A stretch of DNA of 16,755 nucleotides. Source: an uncultured euryarchaeote (lineage in GTDB: Archaea > Thermoplasmatota > Poseidoniia > Poseidoniales > Thalassarchaeaceae). The notes below the pieces were generated by a model. It was not told where the DNA came from. It searched no databases and worked only from the letters and a program-made list of their open reading frames with translations. The DNA lies in contig CALEIW010000033.1 in NCBI GenBank assembly GCA_937876055.1, positions 1-16,755 of the forward strand, read 5' to 3'. A program made the position numbers and the translations under genes. Shown here piece after piece: positions 7,083 through 15,600 of this stretch (the stretch's first letter is position 1; every line of letters starts with the position of its first letter).

Positions 7083-7666
7083 GTGCTCATATCTGCCATT
7101 GCCGCGTGTAACAAAAACGCAGATTCAAGTTCCAATAAATTAGAATCAGCAAAATTGGAATCATTTCCTAATCTTTGTAGTCCCTCGATGGTTGGAATTG
7201 GTCTTTCAGTTACCAAACTTGATTTTAGGTGAAGCATCAAACGATTTGCATCGGCGGTAGCATCATTGAATGTATTTCTGGGAATTTCTAAGGTTTCTCC
7301 GTCTATCTTAAACGGGTATTCAGTACCAAATTCAGGGAGGTAGACAATCCAAGCATTTTCGTCGCCTTGCTTTAGACCAGCACGCTCGAAGGCGATTCGT
7401 ATTTGGTGAGTGCCGGATATCAATCGAAGAAATTCAGTGTCAACATTATTGCCAACCATTGAATTTCGTAATTCCCTTCTTCTTAGAGCGTGCCATACAG
7501 TCCATAGATGAATCTCGCTAGCAGCAGCGGAATATGAAAGTAATAGCCAACGTTCATTCGGCCGCCATTCGTTAAAGATAGAAATTACATTTTGAGGGTC
7601 ATCCAATGGCTCAGGAAAGTGTATTCCCCAAGCGGGGAACCAAGGCACTCTATGGTCCTGAGCCAT
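7079..7666 (-). CDS. cgi121: KEOPS complex subunit Cgi121-like protein
   Basis: Cgi121 (human TPRKB) is the KEOPS subunit that recruits tRNA, through its 3' CCA end, for the N6-threonylcarbamoyladenosine (t6A37) modification made by Kae1. In this 195-residue protein the diagnostic block is TEFLRLISGTHQIRIAFERAG at about 77-97 followed by LKQGDENAWIVYLP. It matches the family pattern of an acidic/hydrophobic strand, SGxxQIxxAixxxGxKxG and a hydrophobic strand. The preceding helical segment (SAAASEIHLWTVWHALRRRE, 45-64) and the C-terminal LLELESAFLLHAAMADM helix also fit. The rest is diverged, with a loop near 111-135 (FGTEYPFKIDGETLEIPRNT) that I do not recall in characterised members. It follows hel308 by 36 bp, a pairing I recall in other archaea but could not check. 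No other KEOPS subunit is in the window. Confidence 0.72.
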   Translation of the reverse strand: MAQDHRVPWFPAWGIHFPEPLDDPQNVISIFNEWRPNERWLLLSYSAAASEIHLWTVWHALRRRELRNSMVGNNVDTEFLRLISGTHQIRIAFERAGLKQGDENAWIVYLPEFGTEYPFKIDGETLEIPRNTFNDATADANRLMLHLKSSLVTERPIPTIEGLQRLGNDSNFADSNLLELESAFLLHAAMADMST

Positions 7667-7702
7667 GCTTTCCGATGAGGTCTGATTGATGAATTGTTCA
7701 GT

Positions 7703-10255
7703 TCATCTTTGTCGTCTAGTTGATCTAGACGCAGCCTCAACCAAATTATCTACCAAGCGAATACTCCAACCCCTTAGGCTTGCCAGTTTGTCTCGGTCTT
7801 TTTCCGTTAAAGCAGCCACATCTGAGGCATTCTCAATTCCGAGTAAATCAACCATCTCTCTGGCCCTGATTCGCCCAATTCCCCTAATAGAAACTAAGCC
7901 GAGTAGATCTGATTTACATCCATGACTAATCCTTCTGTGTAATTCACTTACCAAATCGACTAGCACCTTATGTTGTGAGGGGTCCAATTGCCTTAACTCA
8001 TCATCATCGTTGAGAATTTCCCTCATGGCGTATAGTAGCCATTCTGCCAAATCAACTCGGCTCCGTACATCGCCTGGTTGAACGTTCCAATTATTTTCTA
8101 GGTCCTCCATTTTCGATTCATTAATCCAATCTTCAAGCACTAAAACCCCCTTCATTCTACGTTCAATGTCTGCATCAACAGCTTCTGTAAGGAACTCACG
8201 TTGGTGAGAATGTATAGCATTCTGAATTCTCTCGGCTTCTTCCTTTCTCGGCCAAAGTGCGAGGAAATCTGGAGTGCAGGCAACTAAGTGAAGCAAACTC
8301 ATCGGAGATAATTGATGCACATCATCGGTTCCAATCATAATTCTCATAGCCCTTTGCATTCCATCGTGTATCATTCTGCCAGAAATCGGATTGAGATACA
8401 GTCTAGCCACACGATTACCAAGAGGGGTGGAAGAATAAGTCATTGAAGCAGGGTCAGGAAGACTTGGCTCACTAGTAATTCTTTGACTTGCCCTTGAGAA
8501 ACCAAAGATTGCTGGCCCCTTCCTCGGAGAAAGTGTGGTTGTTGATTCAAATTCTGATTTTGAGATCTCTAATCCTGGTACACTTTCCCCCGTCTTTGCC
8601 CATTCAGGCATCTCATCCTGCCAATCTTCTGTTTCAGATATTGAATTCTCTCTTTCCTTTATTCTCGATAGAACCTCTTCAGATTCACCGTCCCTAGTAA
8701 TCATTCCATTTTCAGCCAACCAGCCTATGACATCATCTAGACGTGCTTCCAAACTTTGTTCATTCATGTGGGTAGCAAGGAAGGTTTTCTTGAAAAATCG
8801 TGAGATTGAATCTCTATCTCGTAACCCCCCCGTAGCCATTACAGAGAGAAGATGAGTCAATAGTGAGGGATCCTCTTCAGCACGAACCGCAGACGGATTG
8901 GCTAATTTTGAAGTGACTTCTTCCGGTTCACTCAACATATACAATTCTACGATATTCAATTCATCATCTTCGTCTTTTGCAAGTATCCAAGCATCACCCG
9001 AGTCGTCAAATTTAGGCCTTCCAGCTCTGCCTAACATCTGCCGTATTTCCATGACAGGAAGAGGCATTGAACCTCCACCAATGGAACTCCACCTTCGATG
9101 ATCTCGAATGATTACTCTTCTCGCTGGTAGGTTTACTCCCTGTGCGAGGGTTGGGGTCGCCACAATTGCTAGCAAAGTACCCTGTCTAAATGCCTCTTCT
9201 ACCGTTTTCCTCTGGTTATGAGTTAATCCAGCGTGATGGAATGCCACCCCTCCCCTAATGGCTTGTGCAAGAGCCCTAACCATAACCGAAGTATCCTCTC
9301 GACGAGTTAATCGATCAGCGATTTTATCCCATCCTTCAATTAGTTCAGTGTCATAATTACCCGACCCATCAGAAATCTGTTTTCTAATGTGTTTTGATAA
9401 CTCTCTAGCTTCTTTTTGGGCTGATGCTCTAGAGTTTACGAAAACTAGCATCTGTCCTCCAGTTGAATATGAATCATCTAGGACTGCTTGCAGCCTTTTT
9501 GTATTCCTTCCTTCAATCATTCTAGGTTCTGGCCATTCTACATTATCGGGTCCATCTATTCGGTGGATCTTGACATTAAGCCCAGTTAATGTTCCAGAAT
9601 GAAGTTGTATAGGCCTCCAATTCGATTGGATTAGTTTTGCATCTAACCAATCCGCCATATCTTGTGAATTTCCAACCGTCGCTGAGAGAGCAATGAGTTG
9701 GGCTTCGGGTTGGGAGTGGCGGATTCTGGAAAGAAGAACCTCTAATGTGGGCCCTCTCGATATATCATGTAAGAGATGAAACTCATCAGCTACAACTACA
9801 CCGATTTTTTCCATTACACCTTCACGAGTTCGTAAAATCGAATCGAGTTTTTCACTCGTGCAAACTAGAATATCCGAATCTTCAATTCCGCTGTTTTCTC
9901 CACTCCTATCTCCGATTGCTATACCGACTCGAAGTCCAACTAAACTCGCCAATTCTTGTAACTCTTCGACTTTCTCTGAGGCCAATGCTTTCAGTGGTAC
10001 GATATAGAGACCTCTACTTCCTCTTAGGTCCGATATTAGTCGTTGAATCATAGTCAGGTGAGCAACTAATGATTTTCCACTTGCAGTGGGTATAGTCAGC
10101 ATCAAATTGTGTCCAGCAAGTGCATATGGCAGTGCTTCACGTTGAGGGGGAAAAAGCTCCTCAATACCCCATTCAGACCTAAGGTGTTGGATGATTCTCT
10201 CATCCACATCCAGGTCTGCGAGACTTACCTCTGGGAGGTCTTCGTCCACCGGCAC
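7703..10255 (-). CDS. hel308: Hel308-family Ski2-like DNA helicase
   Basis: Hel308 is an ATP-dependent 3'-5' superfamily 2 helicase that acts at stalled replication forks and in recombination. Seen here: a Q-motif-like FPPQREAL (35-42), Walker A PTASGKS (56-62), the DExH box DEFH (157-160), SAT (191-193), the AFHHAGL block near 338 and motif VI QMLGRAGRP (406-414). A helix-hairpin-helix near 786-820 (LVSIRGIGRIRAREMVDLLG) includes the RAR-type motif of the autoinhibitory domain 5. At 850 residues it exceeds the roughly 700-760 usual for the family; most of the excess is a Glu/Ser-rich stretch at about 525-605 in the winged-helix region. The start is GTG. CTTTAGAA on the minus strand, about 25 nt upstream, could be a TATA box for a leaderless transcript. 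It is the first gene of the four-gene minus-strand cluster. Confidence 0.92.
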   Translation of the reverse strand: MPVDEDLPEVSLADLDVDERIIQHLRSEWGIEELFPPQREALPYALAGHNLMLTIPTASGKSLVAHLTMIQRLISDLRGSRGLYIVPLKALASEKVEELQELASLVGLRVGIAIGDRSGENSGIEDSDILVCTSEKLDSILRTREGVMEKIGVVVADEFHLLHDISRGPTLEVLLSRIRHSQPEAQLIALSATVGNSQDMADWLDAKLIQSNWRPIQLHSGTLTGLNVKIHRIDGPDNVEWPEPRMIEGRNTKRLQAVLDDSYSTGGQMLVFVNSRASAQKEARELSKHIRKQISDGSGNYDTELIEGWDKIADRLTRREDTSVMVRALAQAIRGGVAFHHAGLTHNQRKTVEEAFRQGTLLAIVATPTLAQGVNLPARRVIIRDHRRWSSIGGGSMPLPVMEIRQMLGRAGRPKFDDSGDAWILAKDEDDELNIVELYMLSEPEEVTSKLANPSAVRAEEDPSLLTHLLSVMATGGLRDRDSISRFFKKTFLATHMNEQSLEARLDDVIGWLAENGMITRDGESEEVLSRIKERENSISETEDWQDEMPEWAKTGESVPGLEISKSEFESTTTLSPRKGPAIFGFSRASQRITSEPSLPDPASMTYSSTPLGNRVARLYLNPISGRMIHDGMQRAMRIMIGTDDVHQLSPMSLLHLVACTPDFLALWPRKEEAERIQNAIHSHQREFLTEAVDADIERRMKGVLVLEDWINESKMEDLENNWNVQPGDVRSRVDLAEWLLYAMREILNDDDELRQLDPSQHKVLVDLVSELHRRISHGCKSDLLGLVSIRGIGRIRAREMVDLLGIENASDVAALTEKDRDKLASLRGWSIRLVDNLVEAASRSTRRQR

Positions 10256-10302
10256 ATAACGACTTAGAATCCGCCGTTCTAAAGGATACCGAATCTAATC
10301 GC

Positions 10303-10674
10303 TTAACCTAGGTAAAATACAACAACACACATGACTAACATAAGAGATGCAGGAGTAGCACGGCTTAGTGGATCGCCTTTTGTCTTCAAGTGACAAGTCA
10401 CGGCTCCCGCCATTAACACACCCATTCCTAGTGCGGCAAATTGTACTAATGAAGAATACCAAATTCCTACAATCAGCAGAATGGCAAGAGTCAGCTTGGT
10501 TAATCCGATAGCGTATACCGACCACTTTGGTAATCCATAGACTGCAAATTCTTCGAAAATATTTTTTGCATTCCCTGCACGGAAGCTGGTTTCTAATCTT
10601 GGTCTGAATATCCAAACTGCAATTATTACAACTGCAATGGCAATTTGTAGAACCGTCACAAGCTCGTCAATCAT
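10303..10674 (-). CDS. DoxX-like small integral membrane protein
   Basis: This 123-residue protein has four predicted membrane helices at about 4-23, 53-72, 76-96 and 107-123. The sequence between them fits the DoxX-like family: YGLPKW followed by IGLTKLTLAILLIVGIW, then FAALGMGVLMAGAVTCHLKTKGDP. DoxX-type proteins have been linked to thiosulfate:quinone oxidation and membrane redox chemistry in some organisms, but most small members have no proven function, so none is assigned. The ATG start is supported by a strong TATA box 27 nt upstream, which predicts a leaderless mRNA. It is separated from hel308 by 47 bp, so it could also read through into that gene. Confidence 0.75.
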   Translation of the reverse strand: MIDELVTVLQIAIAVVIIAVWIFRPRLETSFRAGNAKNIFEEFAVYGLPKWSVYAIGLTKLTLAILLIVGIWYSSLVQFAALGMGVLMAGAVTCHLKTKGDPLSRATPASLMLVMCVVVFYLG

Positions 10675-10696
10675 ACAATGTGATTAGTAACTTGAT

Positions 10697-10705
10697 GTAT
10701 ATAGT
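10697..10705 (-). promoter_or_regulatory. TATA box for a leaderless DoxX-like transcript
   Basis: The minus strand reads CTATATACA, a near-consensus archaeal TATA box. Its centre is 27 nt upstream of the DoxX-like ATG, so transcription would start at or next to the A of the start codon. No ribosome binding site lies between. It is the best promoter match I found in the window. Confidence 0.6.
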
Positions 10706-10727
10706 CTTGTTCTGAGAATACATGTAA

Positions 10728-11204
10728 CTAATTCCATCGATGGTATGCTGGATGTCCTTCTTTAACTGCAACGAAAAGACCTTCTCCAACAGCACATATT
10801 TTACCATCAGAAATTAACTCCATCCTGACTTTAGCTCTATCTTCGTCCAATTCGATTACCTCACCGGTTACTTTTATTTCATGTCCGAAAGGAGTGGGTC
10901 TTCGGAGTTTGATACTATAATTCGCGGTAACTGTACAGGGTGGTTGGGAATCTCCAGATTGATCCATTAGAGCGATTGCAGCGGTCCAATTACCATGACA
11001 ATCCATCAAAGTTCCAATTATACCTCCGTTTATCATTCCTGGAAATGCTTGGTGCTCAGGCGAGGGGTCAAACCTCATTGCTAGTCCATTTTCGGTCCTG
11101 AATGAGCGTATACGTAGACCTTCATGGTTAGCCGGACCGCATCCAAAGCAGATACTATTTGGAGCATGTAACTCTTGCACTGACTCTTCATTTGAGGCAC
11201 TCAT
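10728..11204 (-). CDS. Hotdog-fold thioesterase (PaaI/YbgC-like)
   Basis: With the ATG at 11204 this encodes 158 residues of a single hotdog-fold acyl-CoA thioesterase domain. Typical features are the N-terminal CFGCGPANHEGLRIRSF segment found in many PaaI-like proteins, the central helix motif HQAFPGMINGGIIGTLMDC in which the Gly-rich turn and the acidic residue shape the active site, and the strand pattern TANYSIKLRRPTPFGHEIKVTGEV. The substrate cannot be told. An in-frame GTG at 11264 would add 20 residues (MNNFLILGQLLYSAYSPECT) that do not belong to the fold; I prefer the internal ATG, with a weak TATA-like TTGTATTCC about 26 nt upstream. The gene runs divergently from the AstE-like gene and is 53 bp from the DoxX-like gene on the same strand. 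Confidence 0.82.
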   Translation of the reverse strand: MSASNEESVQELHAPNSICFGCGPANHEGLRIRSFRTENGLAMRFDPSPEHQAFPGMINGGIIGTLMDCHGNWTAAIALMDQSGDSQPPCTVTANYSIKLRRPTPFGHEIKVTGEVIELDEDRAKVRMELISDGKICAVGEGLFVAVKEGHPAYHRWN

Positions 11205-11308
11205 TGTGCATTCGGGGGAATAAGCGGAATACAACAATTGCCCAAGAATAAGGAAATTATTCACTCAATCCCTCTATGCTAATCCTCTTATTTGGTTGAC
11301 TCCACAGA

Positions 11309-12676
11309 GTGGTATTGGTGGATTCCGAAGAGGCTCCTAAGTCGTCCAAAAAGGATGACGGAAACGTAAGAGTTCCTAGGGCGAAGAGGCGGCGCCATGA
11401 GCCAATAAAAGTATCAAATCAAATCCCAACAAGGCGAAGAAAAGAGATTGAGAGAGCCTTGGAAGAGCCTAGCAGCACGCCGAAATCTTGGTCTCGAGCT
11501 AATGGTTGGAAATCACATCGAATTGGCCGCAAGCTTGTGAAACCCGGAACAATTCGACAAATTGAATATGACTTGATGGATGTAGAAATTGGTGAATCCT
11601 GGCCAATTCCAATTACTGTAATCCATGGTTCTAGGCCGGGGCCAGTTGTTACCTTGATTGGAGCACTCCACGGCAATGAATTAGTTGGCCCCTTAGCATT
11701 AACTTACTTACAATCGCATGCAATCTTAGGAGAGGATAAGCCCATTGACCCCTCCACGGTTGCAGGTACCATTCGGATTATTCCAATCGTGAATATGCCT
11801 GGTTACCGTCGTCGAAGCAGATATATGACTGACGGCAGAGACTTGAATCGATTCTTCCCGGGTAAAGAAGACTCCAACACAACCTCTAGGGTAGCAAACA
11901 GATTGTGGAAGGAGATTTTCCAAAATTCTGACCACATCCTTGACCTACACACCGCTGCTTTGGGTCGTTCAAATATGCCACAAATCAGAGCTAACTTAGC
12001 TAATCCAGCAAGCAATCGAAGTGCCCGATCTTTCGGAATCGAGGTTATTCTAGACAGCGAAGGTCCGAAAGGATCCCTCAGGAGGACTGCTGATGACCAC
12101 GGAATCAGTTGTATCACTTACGAGGGCGGTGGAGCAGATGAAGCAGACCCTGAATCTATCCAGATTGCTATGTATGGGGTTCTGAATGTACTTAGAAGTT
12201 TAAAGGTCATTCCTGGCTATTCCAGTAGACCGCGATTCAGACTACTTGCGTCGGGTTCTGTATGGATTCGTTCCGACTACGGTGGCCTGCTGGATGTATT
12301 GACTCCGGCTGGCTCTTGGGTAGAGGAGAATGAATTGGTTGCAACCGTTTCCGACCCTGAACACCCAGGAGTTTCAATGGAAATTCGCTCACCCACAGAT
12401 GGTCTACTGATTTGTATTGCAACTCATCCATTCGTTACTACAGGTACTCCAATTGGCCATTTATTGCCAATTAAGAAAGGAATCAAGACGGTAAAGAGAC
12501 GTTTGGACGATGAAGGTGTGTTAGTGTTAAGCGGTGCCGATGGAGAACCCCCATGGCGCGAAGACGACGAAATTGAGGACATTTCAGTTGAAGGAGAATG
12601 GGAAGGCGGCTCACCAGATGCTGAGTGGGGCGAAAATCTACCATCGGCAGCCGAAGAAGAGGCGGATGAAGCCTAA
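11309..12676 (+). CDS. Succinylglutamate desuccinylase/aspartoacylase (AstE/AspA) family zinc hydrolase
   Basis: This 455-residue protein has the zinc carboxypeptidase-like fold of the AstE/aspartoacylase family, which hydrolyses N-acyl amino acids. The zinc ligands are His121 and Glu124 in GALHGNE and His214 in ILDLHTA. The substrate-binding RDLNRFFPG motif is at 177-185 and the catalytic Glu is probably Glu272 in TYEGGG. After the catalytic domain, residues about 310-385 form a beta-rich module (SGSVWIRSDYGGLLDVLTPAGSWV, then PTDGLLICI) resembling a lipoyl-like barrel, as in other members. Unusual parts are a Lys/Arg-rich N-terminal extension of about 75 residues and an acidic tail after about 415. 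The real substrate is unknown. The start is GTG. Its stop is 3 bp from the stop of the convergent protease gene. Confidence 0.85.
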   Translation: MVLVDSEEAPKSSKKDDGNVRVPRAKRRRHEPIKVSNQIPTRRRKEIERALEEPSSTPKSWSRANGWKSHRIGRKLVKPGTIRQIEYDLMDVEIGESWPIPITVIHGSRPGPVVTLIGALHGNELVGPLALTYLQSHAILGEDKPIDPSTVAGTIRIIPIVNMPGYRRRSRYMTDGRDLNRFFPGKEDSNTTSRVANRLWKEIFQNSDHILDLHTAALGRSNMPQIRANLANPASNRSARSFGIEVILDSEGPKGSLRRTADDHGISCITYEGGGADEADPESIQIAMYGVLNVLRSLKVIPGYSSRPRFRLLASGSVWIRSDYGGLLDVLTPAGSWVEENELVATVSDPEHPGVSMEIRSPTDGLLICIATHPFVTTGTPIGHLLPIKKGIKTVKRRLDDEGVLVLSGADGEPPWREDDEIEDISVEGEWEGGSPDAEWGENLPSAAEEEADEA

Positions 12677-12679
12677 TCT

Positions 12680-15600
12680 TCATTCTTCTTCAGAAGAATC
12701 TTCACTAATTATTGCAGTCGCATCAACTGTGACTAAAGTTGATTGAAGCATTGGAACAGATTCTACCATTGGTGGATTGTTGTCACTGTGCTGACTCAAT
12801 AGGGCGCTGAGGTCAGGAGCTGCGGGCAGTTCAGCCGCGCGGTGCTCAGGAGTGACGCCTGATGGACTTTGGTTAACTCTGAATTCTGCATAGGCCTCTG
12901 CGATCATTTTGTTTTCCCTAATCTTCATTCCTGCAAATGCAACTCCTCCTACCAGAGAAAGAATTACTAGGAGGATAACAACAATTCCGGAACTAGAGCC
13001 AAGGAATGAGAATAGAGATTCAATCAAGGTTGGTGCAGGGATGTAGACTTCAACATCGACCGTCCACTGTAATTTAGTTTCGAATCCGGAATCTGTTATG
13101 GTTAGATTTAGTTCTCGGATACCACTGCGTTTTGAGCAAAGAATTTCCGCTAATTCCCAATCCTTTGATTTACAGTCGATTTCTTCGATAATCAAGGTCT
13201 GACCATTTTCACTCCAGTTGCTAGATAGAATAATTCCTTCCATCTCCCAGACCATTTCCTTGGTAACAGTAGTTGGAATATTTCGGATATCGATACGAAG
13301 AGTATCATTTACAGAGTCCCAATCTACAGTACTGGTTCTGCTCAACGAAGATTCGATTAGTTCAGCTCGATTCAAGGAATCATCGACTACGTCATTACAA
13401 TCATCATCCCAACCATTCCATGTCTCAGTAGCATCTGGATTGATTGTTTCAATCAAATCTTCACAATCTTCGAAGGCATAGAATCCATCTTCGTCACGGT
13501 CATGATCGAAAACTAATGGGTCAGAGCCGGTTTCTTTGACTTCCTTTCCATCACTCATTCCGTCATCATCAGAATCAGAATCTGTTGGGTCGGTTGATAG
13601 ATTGTGGAATTCATCATAATCCCAAAGACCATCTTGGTCCGAATCAAGAGTACGGAAGTCCTCATCTACTTCTTCATCACAATCATTGTCCTTTGCATCT
13701 AATGATTCGGCGAGTAGAGGGGCTCTCTGAGCATCATCATCTTGACAATCTTGGAACCAATACCATCCATCCCCATCATCATCGGGGTCAGCCCATAGTG
13801 GATTCGAGCCGTAGGTCTTTACTTCGAGTCCATCGGGTAATCCATCATCATCAGTATCACCATCATATGGGTTGCTTGTTACGTTGTGATATTCATCATA
13901 ATCATCTAATCCGTCAAAATCAGAATCCAAATCCCAGAAACCGTTGTCAATTACGAGGTCGCAATCATTGTCCTTATTGTCCAATAATTCAGGTAATGCT
14001 GGATTCCGATATTCATCTTCATCGTCACAATCTAGGAACCAATGATATCCATCTTGATCCGCATCTGGGTCATATGACAGAGGATTAGAGCCATAAGTTT
14101 CCACTTCGATACCGTCATCCAATCCATCATCATCGGTATCAGAGTCCTCGAAATCAGTGCCATGGATGTGGTATTCCGGCCAATCCAAAAGGCCGTCAGA
14201 GTCTCTGTCAGTGAAATTGAAACCTTCATCGGTTAAATCGTCACAATCATCATCAATTCCATTCAATCTCTCGTAGGTTCCTGGATTAACATCTGGATTA
14301 TTATCGTTGCAATCTTGGAAATGGTAGAATAAATCATTGTCTGCATCAGGGTCATAAACCAAAGGATCAGTACCCCAATAATTCACTTCCAATCCATCTG
14401 ATAATCCGTCATTATCGCTATCTGAATTCATTGGGTTAGTTGCATAGTTGAAAATTTCTTGTAGGTCAGTCAATCCGTCGGTGTCTGAATCACTAGCAAG
14501 AGGGTTAGTGCCAAAACTCATCACTTCATCGTAATCAGACAATCCATCATCATCTGTATCCGCATCATAGGGGTCAGTGCCCCAAACTAGAGTTTCATTT
14601 TCATCAGATAGTCCATCATCGTCATGGTCCCAATCGTTATCCACTCCGTGGAAAATCAATTCCCACGAATTGAGAGTTCCAGTTCCACCATTGGTGGAAT
14701 CTCGAACCTTTAGTGTCCAGAGACCTAAACTCGACTCACCCCAATGATGGACTGTATTGAACAACCAATCGGAATAATCGTCGTTACCATCTCCATTACT
14801 GACTGCCAACCAAGATTCTGTTCCATCTGGTGACTGTAGTACAATATCTAAGTCCCCGCGGTTAGTATGGTTGATATCGACGATAACATCTACACTTTCT
14901 AATGATAATTCACTGGTTACTGTGATTGGGAATTCGCTCCATGATAAGTTTCCATCTGGAATGTCAAAGTTAGGTAAATATGGTCCGTAGGTCGAGTTGA
15001 TTTCTTGCTCCAAAGTGGTCCAATTCAAGGCCATTGAGACAGCGGCTCCGGCATCTACTGCACCAAAACCATACTTGTGAGATACATCATGTCCGGCTCC
15101 ATTTGTATTCCAAGAGGAATCTGATGGATCATTCATTCGTGAGGTTTGAACTAAAATTTCTTGTACATCTCGCCACGTCAAGTATGGATTTGCGTCATAC
15201 ATCAGTGCGATTACTCCAGCGGCTAATGGCGTGGCGCTTGAGGTTCCTCCAAAGGTATGGGTGACATTTCCACTACCGTTGTATCCTCCGCTTCCGACGA
15301 TATCTGTGGTTGTTATTCCCTCACCATCGCCATTTGAGTGAGCCGCAACGAGAATGTTTGCACCTGGTTCGGCATAGTATGATTGATCCCCTTCGTGAGA
15401 TATTGCTGTTACTGCAATGGTGAATCGGCTATTTGCATAACCATCCTTGTTTGCATCGTCATCACTACCCAAACCATTTCCTGCAGCCCATGTGATGGAA
15501 TTACCTAGGCCCTTTCTTCCATTATACGCGTCTTCCTCAAAGGCGGCAAGTGTAAGTGGACCCGGTCCAGATAATGTTTCACCATCATCCGCGGGACCCC

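Noticed and set aside
5086..10255. A defence island built around the helicase and peptidase
   Set aside because: The helicase has full Hel308 architecture including the RAR motif, and its neighbours are housekeeping families; no nuclease, toxin or mobile gene is present.
11205..11264. GTG at 11264 as the thioesterase start
   Set aside because: The extra 20 residues are not part of the hotdog fold and no ribosome binding site or well-placed TATA box supports them; the ATG at 11204 begins the conserved domain.
13585..14088. A 167-codon open frame on the plus strand rich in His, Pro and Arg
   Set aside because: It is antisense to the Asp-rich repeats of the protease; complementary strands of GAT/GAC repeats stay open and read as His/Ile-rich protein. 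No start signal or family resemblance.
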